The notes under the pieces: model-generated
What the model was told of the DNA's origin: nothing
Database searches by the model: none
The model's input: only the letters and a program-made list of their open reading frames with translations
Assembly: GCA_033297075.1 (NCBI GenBank)
Contig: MU858045.1
Location: forward strand, 930,001 to 994,000
Direction of reading: 5' to 3'
Source of the DNA: Rhypophila decipiens
Taxonomy: Eukaryota > Ascomycota > Sordariomycetes > Sordariales > Naviculisporaceae
DNA: 64,000 nucleotides
Made by a program: the position numbers and the translations under genes
Shown here: positions 32,476 through 45,315 of the stretch, one piece after another
Layout of the letters: every line of letters starts with the position of its first letter
How positions within the stretch are numbered: position 1 is the first letter of the stretch

Positions 32476-34613
32476 CTATCCTAATGCATCTACAAACTCG
32501 TCGTTAGATTCTGACGTATCATGTCTCTTGACACCACCAGCAGGTAGGTTATTTCGCATATTCTCGTGGAAGTCGATGAGCGAGCCTTTGTTCTCGGATT
32601 TGGTCCCGGTGGCCGAAAGCATCTCCTGGATCTTGGTCGTGCTCTTGTGAGCGGCATCAAGGGGCGGTTCAGGACCTACAGGTTTGCTATCATTCTGGCC
32701 GAAATCAATAAGATCGGCCCCGGGAGATGCTGCCTTGGGTGCTGAGGGCTCAGAAGCTGCAGCCGGGGTATTGACAGAATGGGTGCTGAGGCCCGAGATA
32801 GACGCCCTTGGGGGTATTGAAATCCTCTTGTTGTGCTGTTGTCCTTGCAGGATGGGGTATATGGCCAGAATCTGCGTCGTCTGTTTCTCATGCGTGTGTC
32901 CGTCTCTGTGACCATGTCAGTAAAAGTTCGGCGAGGGGAACACCGGATGAGAGTGACCAACATTTGCGCGTTAATGATCCACTCGAGATCTTCCTCACCC
33001 TCCTCGCTACCGCCAGGACCGCCCTTCACTCTCCTGAACAGCCGCGGGCGCCACTCGACACCATCATTGGCACGCAATGCGGCTTCTTCACGCTGCATAT
33101 CCTCGATCTTGGTCTTTTCATCGGTTGCCAGTTCGTGGTTTCTGTCTTTGACCGCTTGCGCCGTTTTGGCCCACAGCTTTTGAGATTCCCGGTCGTCTTG
33201 CTCTTCAAGCGGTCGGCAGAGAGGCGGGCTAGGCTTGGACCGTGAAGCATTGAAGAACATCTCCTTATGGCCAGTCTTGGTGCATGTCAGCAACTGTCCA
33301 GTTTGGCCGCTGTGTTCAGCACTCACCTTGACGTCTCTGATGAACATTTCGTCACTCCAGAGCCCAGATAGCTCGAAAAGCACTTCACCCGTCTTCTCGT
33401 TCTTGATGGTGCCGCCAATGGCATTGTAAGTACCACCCACCCATCCCTTGGTCTTGAACTCGATATCGGCAGCCAGATTTAGCTCCGGGCACCTCACGAA
33501 ACTGTGGTCTCCCAACTCGTACTTCATTTTGCCAAACAGAATTCCCCTCGCATACATGTTTGGTTGGGTAAGAATGCTGCGACACAAGCCCGTCAGTCAT
33601 GTAAATATTTCTCCAAGACTCGGGCGGACTCACTATCGCTCTCCCTTGGCCGGGTCCTTGCCTCTGTTCAGCAGAGTCAAGATGGCCGTCCCTTCCATCA
33701 TACTCGCCGCCGAGTTGCCAAGAAACTTGCTCCTAGGCTTCAGGGTGCCGTCGACACGGATATTATGCCCTGGGACCATGTAGAAGTAGCTCGACTTTGG
33801 GGGGTGGTGTGAGGTCTGCTCGGAAATGTAGTAGCCCTTCGTCTTGTCAGGGAATTCCCAATAACAAGTAAAAATCTCGCCGAGGATCGGGTTTAACGGC
33901 TTCTTGACCCCCCTATACCAGGGTTAGCATACCACCAGTTATAATTTCGACATGTAACTGGAGCTTGTTGCGCTTACGGAGGTCGAATATGCCAGCCACT
34001 CAAGTAGAACTTAACCACGGAAACGAATCTCTGGACCGGATCGTCTATTTCGGGAATCGGTAGAAGCATTTCGGGGTGGCACATGAAGCTGTAGGTGCAA
34101 GAGTTAGCTTGATCACGAAGACGGCGACCCAAGTCTTTGCAAAGGCTAAGAAGACTCCCAGGGCGTACTTGGTGATGCGCTCCAGCATACTGCGCGGCTC
34201 GAGGATAAACGTGGGCAGGACGACTCTGCTAAGGTCGGCACCGGGACGTAGCTGGGAGATGATGTGCATCAAAACTGAAAAAAGGTAATGTCAGAGAGAG
34301 TCAGCGCCCGACGAGAGTACCTGTGCATCCCGAACTTACCATTGCCCTGGTCGGGCTCGACAACGGTGGTATCATCGTCGGCCTCGTCGCCAGAGGACTT
34401 ACTGCCTGAACGACGCTAAATGTTAGCAGACGGAGATATCAGGGAGATTGTGTCCGCTTGCTTGCCGCCTCTTAAACGTTGAAAAACCTCAACCGAGCCA
34501 TCTATAGATATTTTATACGCTTAAAACCGAGACCCATGACAGAACAAATTTGCCCAGGCTAACTCACTAGCATTGGATGTTGCGCGACGACGACCAGAGA
34601 CTAGGCCCATCAT
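32476..34613 (-). CDS. Oxysterol-binding protein, short OSH type (lipid transfer)
   Basis: This family moves sterols or phosphatidylserine in exchange for phosphoinositides at membrane contact sites. Exons, in gene order: 34613-34568, 34405-34340, 34274-34169, 34088-33978, 33912-33634, 33576-33327, 33275-32962, 32905-32476 (533 aa). Introns are 51-162 nt and all phases close. The family signature EQTSHHPP is at residues 141-148. Other landmarks are [44 protein letters not shown] and [11 protein letters not shown]. There is no PH or ankyrin region, so it resembles the short Osh proteins. The C-terminal 130 residues after [10 protein letters not shown] are Ser/Pro/Lys-rich and contain two LIDF motifs. 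A second Met directly follows the first. Confidence 0.94.
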
Positions 34614-37432
34614 CTTTTCGGGTGTTCCTGAATTTTTCGAGGGTAATTCCTAATGACGCTTCGGTAGGAATGGGTTCGTTAGGTACGGTGGTTTCTTCGT
34701 CCGTTCGCTCCACCGCTCGCTTTGAATACACGCCGGTGACGGAACGTGGAGGTAAAATCGTGGGAGGGTGCGGGGTCGTGACGATAAAAGTGGCTTGGGA
34801 AACAGAGCTATAAACGTGTTGGCGGCCTCAAGTCTGTCGTGATAATAATGAGGGCTTCCCAGGCAGAATTTTTGGACCTCGCAGCCTCGAGTTGAAAATT
34901 CAGGACTAAAGTTTTGCGATGGCGGCCAAGCCAGGCAGAGAGGTTCTGGTCTTTCTGGAATGACGAGTGGGCTTCGTAGCGTTCAAAGCGATGGGGAGCG
35001 GTTTCGGGTGGGGCAGGGCATCATTCTAGGGCGGGCGGGAAAGAATGACGTGGGTCTTCAACTGGAGGTCTCCCAACCATTCATACCATATGGAAGAGAA
35101 AGCACTTGAGAGTGACAAATTGAATCCATTTGCATGAGCTGCTGTGGGTCGAGTAGTTTATTTTACCCCACGCTTGGTACTCAACAAACGACCTCCATGT
35201 CATTCATGTTCTCCTTTTGAGGGGCCGATTCTTCTGATGATATTTGTTTTCGAGTTTACAAGGACCATCGCTTTACTATAATACCCTCTTGGTCAGTGAC
35301 TGACGACTCATTTGTCCCTTTCCCTTGAAGTCGTTCTTTATGCTTGATCCCCGGAGATAGTGGCCTCTCCTGTCAGCATTTAGGACCCCAACAACAGCTG
35401 TCCCTTCTCCGTTGCACAATCTCGTCACCTTCCTTCCAAAACGCCTTTCGGACTTGCACATGCACCTTTAGCATGAGCAGGGCCGGCAGTCAAGCTTAAA
35501 ATACTCGATATAGTGTACAGAATCTGTGCGTTTGGCCCGCCTGATGCGGATTGATGAGCCTGTGAGCAAGATTTCATGGCCGGGCTCGTGTCACGAGGGG
35601 ACCCTGGTGCAGCCCAAACTTCGTGGGTATAATGACAGCTGGTTAACGACAAGATTCAGGACATTGCTGGGAGTTGCTGGCTCAAAGTGAGAGCGGCTGG
35701 TCTACAGTCTCTGCGAAGAAAGTACATATCGGTCGTCAGGAATTGCAGTGTCGTGAGTGTTTAAATTTATATTCGGTATCCGTGCCGGCGGTAACCCGCC
35801 TCACCTCTCAGGTAGCGGCCGGTAGGGCGTAGCCTACCAGGTGATCAGACCCATGGCGGCGATCTTCGGCCATAAGACGACTCTGAAAAAGGCTGGATTT
35901 CTCAACGCTGACGGGGCGGACGGGGCTGACGGGATAACATACCGAGCGGAGGCTTGGAGATGGAATCATCGGTCCGCCAAGTTGCTGCCCAATGGCTCCA
36001 TACGGGCTCTCTCTACGGATATCGAGAAGCCAGCCCGTCATCAACTTCACAAAGACAAGAACTAGTCGTGCTAGCTTCCAGTTGTTCATGTTCAAACCGA
36101 AACTTTCCAACACCAGCTTCCAGCACAGTGCAACACAGCATACCTCGACCTTTCAAGTTGTTTGCTGTAGTTAGTATAAGGAGCACGCCCTTGCTCGTCA
36201 GAAAAAATAAACATGTGACAAGATATCCACCTGGATAGACTGTGTAAATTGTCGTCAGCTGGGAGTGGGAGTGTGTCTTTGAATTTCAAAGACCAATTCA
36301 GGGGTCTTCTTTTATTGGGCTATCCGTAAGGATAAAGTGAAGCACGTCGATTATCCAGCCTGAAACAAGGGAGCGTCCGAGTCCAAGGATGCAGAATGGT
36401 GTGACGCAATGGGGCTGGATCTGCTTGGGTTGTTGAGCACCGAGCGTCCGTCCACCAAAGGCCCAATGTCGAGGACAACGGCCAAGTCTCAGGTCTCGAG
36501 TTACTGGTAATTGAAAAAAAAACAAAAAACACAGCAAAGTTGTGAATTCTGATCTTTTTTTCCTCCTCTTCTCTTCTCCTTTTCTTTTCTTATACCCGGG
36601 ACTTGTTCGGCGCCAGGTTATCTGGGCAGGACCCCACGGCCAACTGCCCAACGCCCAGTGCGCACCGCACTTCTTCCCTCTTCAGGAAGTCCAAAGTCAC
36701 ATTTGTGTTAGTCGCAAGTCGCACTGGAGTTGTGGTTTCTGTACGGTACCCATACAGTACTTGAGATAACACTCCAACCCCCTGGTGGCTCAGGTACCGA
36801 ACGGTACCCTTTTAGCGTGGGTTGGTGAGATTGAAGTGCACTGAACACCCTCACATCCTCCCTGCCCCGCTTGATCTCTCATCCTCATCGTCGGCCAAAA
36901 TAGACCAGTTTGGTGATTTATAACCACTGCACTGCACTGCACTGCCTCGCCTTGCATTTTCATTTCGACAATCATATTTTGCACGATAGAAGCACAACAT
37001 CCGAGTCCGTACGACCAGACTACCAACCACCCGCCGCCACCTCTTTTGCTCACGACTCGAACCTACCTTTATGTATAGAACGGAGCTGCCAGTGCTGAAC
37101 CCCAACCCATACCCGCTCGTTACCTACCAGCCCTGAACCTCGTCGAGACACGCAAACTTCAAACCACGGAGCGCCAGTTGATATATTTCTGAATTGGCTT
37201 ATATATCACTTCTTCCCTTCTGCTTGCGTCGTACCGACAGTATATCTGTGACGAGCGGATACGAGACGACAACACCCACCACGCCAACCCGGCACGTAGC
37301 ACATGCTCACTTTCCTATATAGTCGATGAGCGGGCACTTGTCTTAGGTTCGACCGACAGTCTATACACCCTTCTCGGGTGGTCCCATGACTTCCCTCGCC
37401 GTCTTGAGTGGCTGCCACGATCAATCGAGACA
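34614..37432. other. Divergent intergenic region, 2.8 kb
   Basis: No gene was recognised between OSH (-) and the large unknown gene (+). It contains a short hairpin-forming stretch near 35815-35838 and a CTGCA pentamer repeat at about 36926-36946. The last 600 bp are probably promoter and 5'UTR of the downstream gene. Confidence 0.4.
36926..36946. repeat. Pentanucleotide microsatellite (ACTGC)n
   Basis: About four tandem ACTGC units lie upstream of the large unknown gene. Confidence 0.6.
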
Positions 37433-40400
37433 ATGGAAAACGAAACACCAACAATTTCGGTGCAGGATGACGGGAAGGGCTCCATGAGGGGGCGCATCAT
37501 GGGGAAGCTGTTTGGTCGGGATCGGGAGAGAAAGGTTTCGCACGAGGGACCCGACTTGAACAACTCGCTCAACGACTTCTTCCGTGGTCCCTCCGACACC
37601 CTGACAGTCGCACATGCGGCCCCTCCACCACTGGCAAAGCTGGACATCAAGACGGTTACTCGATATCCCAACGCCTTGAATGTCCAAGGCCACGACGGCC
37701 TCCAGCCAGATGTCGCATTCCGTCCGCAATCCCACAGCCCGAGGACCCGAATAAAGAAGAATCTGGCTGTCCGTTTTGTTGACGCCAATCCCGATATCAT
37801 TGGGAACGGTGGGGACGAGTGCGAGGTTCCAACCATCGAGATTGCTAAGCGCAAGAATTCAAGGCCCCCTTTTGTCACAGCTGCCACCGCCCCAGCTCGA
37901 CCGACAGATATCGAGGCGCCAAATAGAATGCAGATATTGGACTCTCAGTCAGCCGACGATTCGTTTACCCCTGGCCCTCTGCGAAGAACACAGACGGGCT
38001 ATTCGTCCATTGGAGGTTCAGAGGCAGAAATACCCGCGGGGAGGAGTGTTTCTGCGAGACACTTGGACAAGCGTGTGGTATCTCCGGACGACAAACGGAA
38101 ATCTTTCATTGAAGCACACCAGGCAGAAATGAGGCAAGCCGAAGGCCTCGCATTCGCAAATGCTGTTCGTTCTGGGACGCCCATCTCGCAGGCTGGCACT
38201 GCGAGCTCACCCCCGAGTCCCGACATGACACGTCAAGATCGATTTATTACCCAGTCGCCAACGCCCATTGAAGCGCCGCTGGTCAACCATCAGCTTCGAA
38301 ATCCCGAACAAGCTCCGCCAATACCTCCGCGATTATCACCAAACCCGCACCAGGCACCAATAAATCGATCATCACCGGTTCACCCTGTCCCGCCAATTCC
38401 TCCCAAAGAGCCAGCTCGGTCACTTCAGCAGCCCCCACTGGCCCTGCAGGTTCCCCACGAGACTCATCACGTCCCATCTAACCCTCTATCACGCACTCAC
38501 TCTACTCAGTCAACCCAAGCACAAGGACAGGCGCAGGCACGTGAGCCGCCGGAAGGAGTGAGGAGAGCGGCGGGAAATTCGGAACAGAGTCCATCATCTA
38601 TATATTCGACAAACTCCAGTCTCTACCAGCCCTACTTGGCGCTTCGACAAGGCACTAGGATATCAGAGAGGGACAACCCTTCCCCAGCATCGGCACATCA
38701 TCCACCTCTGAATACCTCTGATGGTACCGAGGTTGCAATCAAGATATTTGTCGACCGCACTCGACACTTGTTTGAGTTGTTTCGACTTCACTCTGAGAGC
38801 GTCCGCGCACTCAATGCCTGCACGCCCGACGAGATTGTTAGGGCTGCTTTTTGGTGGTTCTTGAACGGCCGATCGGCCTTGGAAATCGCCATCAGGGAGC
38901 GTCCAACAAGCCCCGAGTCGCAGCAGAGGAATAACATTGCGAAGCAGCAGGCGCATGCCGACCTGGCCAAGGCCTATTGGTTGTCTGAGGAGATACTGCC
39001 CGAGATCATGAGCAGAAGATCTGGCCCAGTTGGCCCGCAAATCGACGAAGCCTGCCAAATTCTGGCTTCAAATCTCCGAAAACTGGCGGGCTCCATGGAA
39101 AGGAACGGCTTCATGCCCCCGGAGGAAGCACTTCTGCCTCAGGCGATTGACCGCTCGATTTGGATCGAGTACCCGCAGCTGAGCCATGACATTGTTTCCC
39201 TCCTCTGCGGCTCGCCAATATCAGCACTTGGGCCCACCCAACAACCGACTTCCGGAATGGGCATCCCTGAGGCATTACCATTGGCAGATACGCCCCAGTT
39301 CTTCTGCTTTGGTCGCTTTCATGCCGACGTGTTTTTGATGGAGCAAGGAAGAGAGCAACACAGGCTGTATTTCTCTTGCTTCCTCTCGATTGTCAGGTCA
39401 CAAAAGCAACCCGAGCTCACGTTTGTGATTGCAAGCCAAAATGGGTGCGTCCAACTCCGAATTTCGTCAAACAAGAATGCAGGACCGGTATGGGAGGATA
39501 TCAGGTGGCGCTCCGACTCCTGCATGCTCGACATCAGGCTGCCGCGAGGATTTGTCCTGGCTGTCCAGTGCTCCCAGCAGAACTTCAAGATGATTTGGAA
39601 CATGTACGATTTTAGTGCCAAGGTGCACGCGAGCCTCTACCCGAAGCAGGACGAGATGTGCCTTTTCAGGACGACACTCAGGTCATTTCAGTATTTCGAC
39701 AATGACCCGCAGGCACGGCAATTTCCTAAGGACCCAATTGCTGGCTGCGATGTGGCGCTTTTTGAGCGGATGCATCGAGAAAGTGCGGGTACGGGTCCAC
39801 GGAATTATCATCGGGGATACCGGGTCGCCGTGGTCACTGGGCCGAGAACAAAAACTTTGAGTGGTGTGAACCAGACATACGAGCCCCAGACTCCCGTCCA
39901 ATTTGGATTCTTGCGGAGCGAAGCAAACGACCCTGCGCTTTCTCTCAAGTTCGACAATGGTAGAACCAAAGGAAACATGGTCATGTCCTTTGCCGACGAC
40001 CAGGACAGGCTGCGACTGCATAGCTTGCTCATTGGGACAGCCCTCCAACGGGACGAGCAGGTGTACTGCGAGGTGCCGCTGAAAGGCGCCTGGTTTTCCG
40101 AGAGATACGGAGACGGCACTCACCCGGGGCTCAAGGCCATGTCCCGGCTACCTTGGCAGAGAGCGAGAATCATTAATTTCGACAATGACGGGGACCGGCC
40201 CTCGTGTGTCCTTGCTGATAGACTGAGGGTGGTATACGAGTTCCAGGACGGGACCTTTACGGACAGGATCAATGTCGGACCAGGCGAGCTCAAGATTCGG
40301 CTCGACGTTAATAACCCGAACTGTATCATGGTTTATCGTCTTGCGCAGTCCGACATTACCGTTGCCGTCACAGAGGCCAAGGTTTCTAGGGAACTGCCGC

Positions 40401-41066
40401 AGGAACTGGCGCTAGGTCTCGACGTCATTCGACAAACCCCCACCATCAGGACGTTCATGTTCCCTAGCATCAACGAGATGCACGCCTTCCAAACGGCCAT
40501 CACGGGGTTCAAGGTCTTGTTCGATGGCGTCGCCGCAGCATTTGCCATCTCACGGCGGAGAATGGTTGTCCCCATACACAAGAAATGGGAGGCAGGATCG
40601 ACGCGGATTCAAATAGTGCAGCAGGACGGCGTCATGCAGCTGCTTGCCTTCTTTGACAATTTCAGTCATGGCCAGTCGATGGGTTTCACGCTGAAGGGGA
40701 CAGACGTGTTTGAGTCGTTTACTCGGGGCGGGAAGGCCGGACTCAAGATTGACGATGCCAAGTTCCCACTGCCAAAGGTTCTCGCTGCTGATAACGACAG
40801 TGCCCAGGCTGCGGCGGAGACGGCGTTTGTGTGCCTTGATTTGCCTGAATTGCCGGGGGAGCACGATGATATTACTATTTTGTTTGATAGTGAGGCTGGT
40901 AAGTCTTTACTCTCTGTTCTTCTTCCTCTCTGGTGTCTTGGTTTGGTAGCTAACCTTGTTGTGTTCTACCGACCTAGTACGAGAGAATCTCATCGCATGT
41001 CTCCCTGCCCCAGTCAAGGGCTCCCGGTTATTAGTATCGAAAATCAAGGGAATAGGCGGTGGTTAG
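37433..41066 (+). CDS. Large conserved-looking protein of unknown function (1184 aa)
   Basis: Exons are 37433-40898 and 40978-41066. The 79-nt intron has a GTAAGT donor, a GCTAAC branch point and a CTAG acceptor. Residues 1-40 are basic (GRIMGKLFGRDRERK). Residues about 260-420 are Pro/Ser/Gln-rich with SH3-ligand-like APPIPPRLSPN and PPIPPKEP motifs. From about residue 430 to the end the sequence looks folded. It includes an FVDRTRHLFELFRLHSESVR helix, FWWFLNGRSALEIAIRER, and a series of beta-rich segments that could be PH-like. The protein ends with LIACLPAPVKGSRLL. No catalytic motif is visible. The layout suggests a cytoplasmic scaffold or signalling adaptor, but I do not recognise the family. 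Confidence 0.85.
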
Positions 41067-41110
41067 AGGATAGATATGAAGGGGAAAGAAAGGCGTTTGG
41101 AAGAAGCCGG

Positions 41111-41134
41111 CACACACACACACATACACACAAA
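41111..41134. repeat. (CA)n microsatellite
   Basis: About twelve CA units with one CATA interruption, just past the stop codon of the large unknown gene. Confidence 0.8.
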
Positions 41135-41260
41135 TGTTAATATTTAGCTTTCTTATTGGCATATCTAGCATGAATATACCCCCGTATAACTATCAACTCT
41201 TTTTGGGTTAGAACCCACATTCCTACCCGCCATCGGTCAAGTCAGACCGCTGTTGTCAAG

Positions 41261-41405
41261 TTGGTATACCTGGTTAATAACTGAAGGGTGCTAGGCCTGT
41301 CGGTAACTTTGTCAATACATATTTCTTAGAAGAAACGCGCATTTACTTGGCTGGTAACGGCCTGGCCCTGGTTAGGTAGTGTAGGTTGACTATACCGTGG
41401 AATCC
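41261..41405. repeat. Dispersed repeat family A, copy 3
   Basis: Blocks TTGGTATACCTGGTTA, CTAGGCCTGTCGGTAACTTT and GTAGGTTGACTATACCGTGG appear in the same order and orientation as in copy 1 at 4062-4231. The middle portion has diverged. Confidence 0.7.
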
Positions 41406-41840
41406 TGTCCACGTCTGGGGATACCTTCTAGGTAATCTTGGGGAGGATAATACTCTTTGTTAATTTCAAGGCGCTGCCTAAGGGCAATTTATGGTATCCT
41501 CGAGACTGAACTCATAATCCAGGTTACCAGAATCTTGCAGCACCAGACCTGTTCTTGGATCCGATGGACAATCATAAACAGCTACTGTCAGCAGGTAGGT
41601 GGTTATACTTCCGTTGGATCACTTCCTGTCACGCACGCGAGGGATACAATACGAAGGTGGAAAAAGCAGATACAAGTCGGAGAGTGAGTCACCATATGTA
41701 TTTCTCTTTCCCGGAGAGATAGCTAACATGTATATCGCTTCTGCCATGCCAAGCTTCACAATCCAGCTCCCAAGGTGCCCAGTCGTCACATATGGACGCT
41801 GAAGCCAGACGAGAAGCAAGATGGCCTGCCCACCAGCCAG

Positions 41841-42146
41841 CTATCCCGAGCTAACAGGCGGTATAATAGCAACCTCATCCCCCTCTTTGATTACCACAGG
41901 CTCTTTCTCTCCTTCCTCTTGTTCTTGCCCAGGCTCAGGCATATCAACATAGTTGAGATTTATCGTCACAAGACTGTGATCCAGCACGTGGGCCTTCATT
42001 CCTTCGTATTTCCCCTCGAGCGTCTCGAATAACTTTCTCAGCGGGAGCGGGGCGGCTAAGTGCTCGGATTGCTTTCCCGTGAAGGAGCCCGCGCTGGCGA
42101 AGTACAGGATCGTGAAGTGACCCTTTGGGGGTTTGCTTGAGGACAT
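41841..42146 (-). CDS. cnxG: Molybdopterin synthase sulfur carrier subunit (MoaD/MOCS2A, cnxG-type)
   Basis: This is a ubiquitin-fold protein whose C-terminal glycine carries the thiocarboxylate sulfur for molybdopterin synthesis. The cofactor is required by nitrate reductase, xanthine dehydrogenase and sulfite oxidase. It is intronless and 101 aa, starting at MSSSKPPKGHFTILYFASAG. MoaD-like features are visible: LRKLFETLEGKY, the NLNYVD strand, and DEVAIIPPV near the end. The last residues are SSG rather than the textbook GG, so the penultimate residue is Ser. The in-frame upstream extension begins at a non-ATG codon and looks non-coding. Length fits the family. Confidence 0.88.
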   Translation of the reverse strand: MSSSKPPKGHFTILYFASAGSFTGKQSEHLAAPLPLRKLFETLEGKYEGMKAHVLDHSLVTINLNYVDMPEPGQEQEEGEKEPVVIKEGDEVAIIPPVSSG

Positions 42147-43095
42147 CTTCGCTTGAACGTCTTGCTCCACGATTTCTGTTCCAGACTTCAAGCACTGGGT
42201 GGTCTGTCTGGCCCTTCGTTCACTTGTGGCGGGCAGTCGACAACTCTGGGCAAGAGATGCGAGCGGGGTAGGCAAGTCTCTAGTGTGCTTCACAAGTGTT
42301 AGTTCGACATCCACAAAAATGAAGGCATAACAGTGAAGATAGGTGAAATGGTTGGAGTCAGAGATCTTGGTGATTAGTGTACATCATTGATATCAGTGAA
42401 GTAGCAAAAGTTTTTTTAATCATCCCAACCGGCAGGCAAAGTAAAGAAAGGGGTAGGTTAAAAACGTACCAAGATTGTTGATGCTGGAGTTGTCGTAGAG
42501 TTAGTGCAAGAGAGCAAAAAGAGGCGAGGTCTTTCATTACCTCTCCATTGGATTGTCCATCTTGGTGGAGAGCGAAAGGGCGTGAAAACAAGATCCGTCA
42601 CGTGCAGGAATGCAGAACGAAAAGAGCTCAATCAGCACCCACGAGTGAGAAGTGTCCCAAGAAAAACACCTCACTCAGGTGGGTGGCCAGTGCCTTGCTG
42701 CAATAAGAGCCATTTCAACTTTCTTGTGCTGAGCGGAAAACTTCGCTGCAATTGCCCGGAATCGAGAGTTTGAGAGGCCCAAATGCGTGAAGAAAAAGTT
42801 CACAGAGAAATTTGAAGAGATTGTTGGGTGGGCTTTTATCAATTATCGGAACCCCACAGTGCGGCACGTCCAGCTGTCCCATTGGTGGGTTAGGTTGGAC
42901 ATTAACCCACCCGCAAAGCTCGAGCTCCAAGCTCTTTGGTGTTTGCGTACGGAGAGCGTCAGCGTGACAAGACGAACAGATGATCCTGTATTTTTTGGAC
43001 GTAAGGTCCTGCATGACGGTAAGGAATACCGGTATGCGCAAGTACGAATACATATAGCTGTTTTCATGGGTATCAATATAAACGAACATCATTCT
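42147..43095. other. Intergenic region, 0.95 kb
   Basis: This spacer lies between the start of cnxG and the end of dynamitin, both on the minus strand. No gene was recognised. Confidence 0.4.
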
Positions 43096-44503
43096 TCAAC
43101 TCAGCTTGGCCATCTTGGCCTCGAGCTCCTTCACCCATCCTGAAGTCACCTCCATATTCTTGGCCATAGAACCCTCGCTGTTCTTGAGCGCAGCTTCCAC
43201 CTTCTCCAGCCCTTCTCTCCACTGCTGGATATCGCTCGCCATATCGGCTTGCTTCTGCTCGATGCGCTCCAACGTCTCCGCTGCGGTGGCAGCATCAGCG
43301 TGAATCATCCGTAGAGACCTCAGACGGTCCAGCAGAGGCGGCAACAGAGGCGTCAAATTCTCAATCGTTGGTATTGTCCCGTAGAGAGCGTTGATCTTGG
43401 CCATTTGTTCCGAGTCCTCGCCCGTGCCATCCTCGACTGATGACCCCGTCGAGGCAAGAGCTTCCTGGGCGGCTTTGGCGTTCCGTCGTGCCTTCTCCAA
43501 GTTCTCGGCCTCTTGGGTCAATGCCCTTACTTTACGGCTGATGGTGTCCAAAGATGACGGCGTAGCCTCAGACAAGGTCGCGACTTGTTTTAAAAGAGTC
43601 TCCAAGATGGGTATTATAGCTCGAGGCAGGCCATTGGAGTCGAACTCGGGCATGGCGGACGACCCAACGCCCAAAGATTTCTCGAGCAAAACCAGGCGGT
43701 GGTCAAAATCCGCTGCCTTGGCCAAGGCGTGGGTCTGTTCGTAAGTAGGTGCATATGTGACCGTGTAGCTCGCAAAGCCTTCTGTAGGGTCCACAGGTGC
43801 TTGCTGTTCTCCCCTAGTGTCACCGGCCACCTGAGTCACTGTCCGAGTAACTGTGCGTGGGGCAAGCGATCCATCGAGCCGTGATAATTCGTCCAGAGTT
43901 TTGCTCAGCGTCTCTATCTCCCCGTCAGAAGTGGCGGCCGTGGCCTCTGATGCCTTTGCTTCGTCCGAGGCAGCCTTTTGCCTCCCGTATTCCTCTTTGG
44001 CTTCCTCAATTTCGCGTTTCAGGCGGGCAATCTTCCGTGCCAAATTCTCCGCGTCGTCCTCATCGCTCAGGTCCCCAAGTTCCTCGGTACCGTCCTCCAG
44101 TATCCGCTGTCGCCGGCTAGACACTTTGTATGACTTTCGCTTGACGGTGAGACGGTCTGAGAAATCCACGTCCGTTGCGTCTACGCCGGCGGGCATAAAT
44201 CTGGAGCGGGCTTGGTCGACTCTGAGGCGCGAATGGGAGATGGGCCCATCTTCTTTATCGTCGTCCGAGTCGTTGTTAATGGTGGTAGCCTGTTTGCTTT
44301 GCTGTTAGACCGGTCTCCAAAGTGAAGACGAGGGTGGAATTACGGACAGGAACTGTAGAGTTATCGTCGGTGAGTTCGGGGGTTTCGTAGATATCTGGTG
44401 CGGAATCCTGGGTGAGGGAGATGGTCAGTCTTTGTTTGGGCTGCAAAAGAACATCCAAGCTCACCAGATCCGGAAGCGCAGCGTATTTTCTGTTTGCCGC
44501 CAT
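43096..44503 (-). CDS. Dynactin subunit 2 (dynamitin, p50/JNM1 family)
   Basis: This subunit is the shoulder component of dynactin, the cofactor of cytoplasmic dynein needed for nuclear and vesicle movement in hyphae. Exons, in gene order: 44503-44465, 44407-44348, 44289-43096 (430 aa). The N-terminus MAANRKYAALPDL continues into DSAPDIYETPELTDD, the short conserved motif of dynamitin. The rest is almost wholly helical and coiled-coil: residues about 95-145 (ENLARKIARLKREIEEAKEE), about 260-300, and the C-terminal 60 residues. FDHRLVLLEKSLG is another family landmark. Introns are 57 and 58 nt in phase 0. Confidence 0.92.
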
Positions 44504-45315
44504 CGTTGCTAGGTTGGCTGCCCGGGCAAAACCGCCGCAATTTGAAGTCTACGGTGATTATTCAAAGGGTGATGAAAGTCGTCGCAGCTACCAGGGTCGG
44601 CGCGCTGGTAAGGTTCTGCTGAACAACCGTTGATGTTGATTGGAGCCACCGGGTTGCTGTTACGGTACGTACCGGGGCAGCCAACGCCGTGATTACGGAT
44701 ACAGGGGAGGTGTTCAGGAACAGCGGACAAGGGCGTCCCGTGTCCGGCGCTGGTGTGGGGTGTGTCCCAGACCTGGCGGGGCCCGCTCTCAATACTGTAC
44801 TGTACTATACTGTACTGTACAGGTTCTGACGGGAATTTCTGATCCTCCAGCTGCACGCCGTGCTGCAAGGGCCAGGCAGGGTCCCCCACTTGCATTTTGA
44901 ACGCGTCTCCCAGAATGAAGTCGCGATTTCTGTCCCAACTCCATGTCCCCGGACAACTTGGAGGGTAATTCACGATTCAATCCCAGCACCACACCGAGGC
45001 TCACACATTGAGCTGTATTCGTCATCTGAACTCTCGGACCACTCCATTGTGCATCCACGAACAATGGCCACTTGTTGATTGGGACCTTGCTGTTGCGACA
45101 AGTGTTTCGGCCACGATTACCTCTCAGGTTCATATCTATAAATTAATTACCTCTTTTCTTTGGAGATTGTTTCTTTCCGCCCCTTCGCAGTTGGGTTTCG
45201 TTACTCACCTTGCCGTCGGCCACCATTGTGTCCATGGTTACCGCCAAAACCCCCGTTTGATCATTAAGGGGGCCCGAATCATTGTAAGGGTCTTTGTGAA
45301 GATGCTACCAATCAT
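44504..45315. other. Divergent intergenic region, 0.8 kb
   Basis: This is the shared promoter space of dynamitin (-) and the RTC4-domain gene (+). It contains a TACTG pentamer repeat at about 44797-44821. No gene was recognised. Confidence 0.45.
44797..44821. repeat. Pentanucleotide microsatellite (TACTG)n
   Basis: Five tandem units, the third changed to TATACTG. Confidence 0.6.

Larger units (their letters stand above)
41067..41840. other. Convergent intergenic region with repeat A copy 3
   Basis: A (CA)n microsatellite at 41111-41134 lies in the 3' flank of the large gene, followed by repeat A at 41261-41405. No gene was recognised. Confidence 0.45.
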
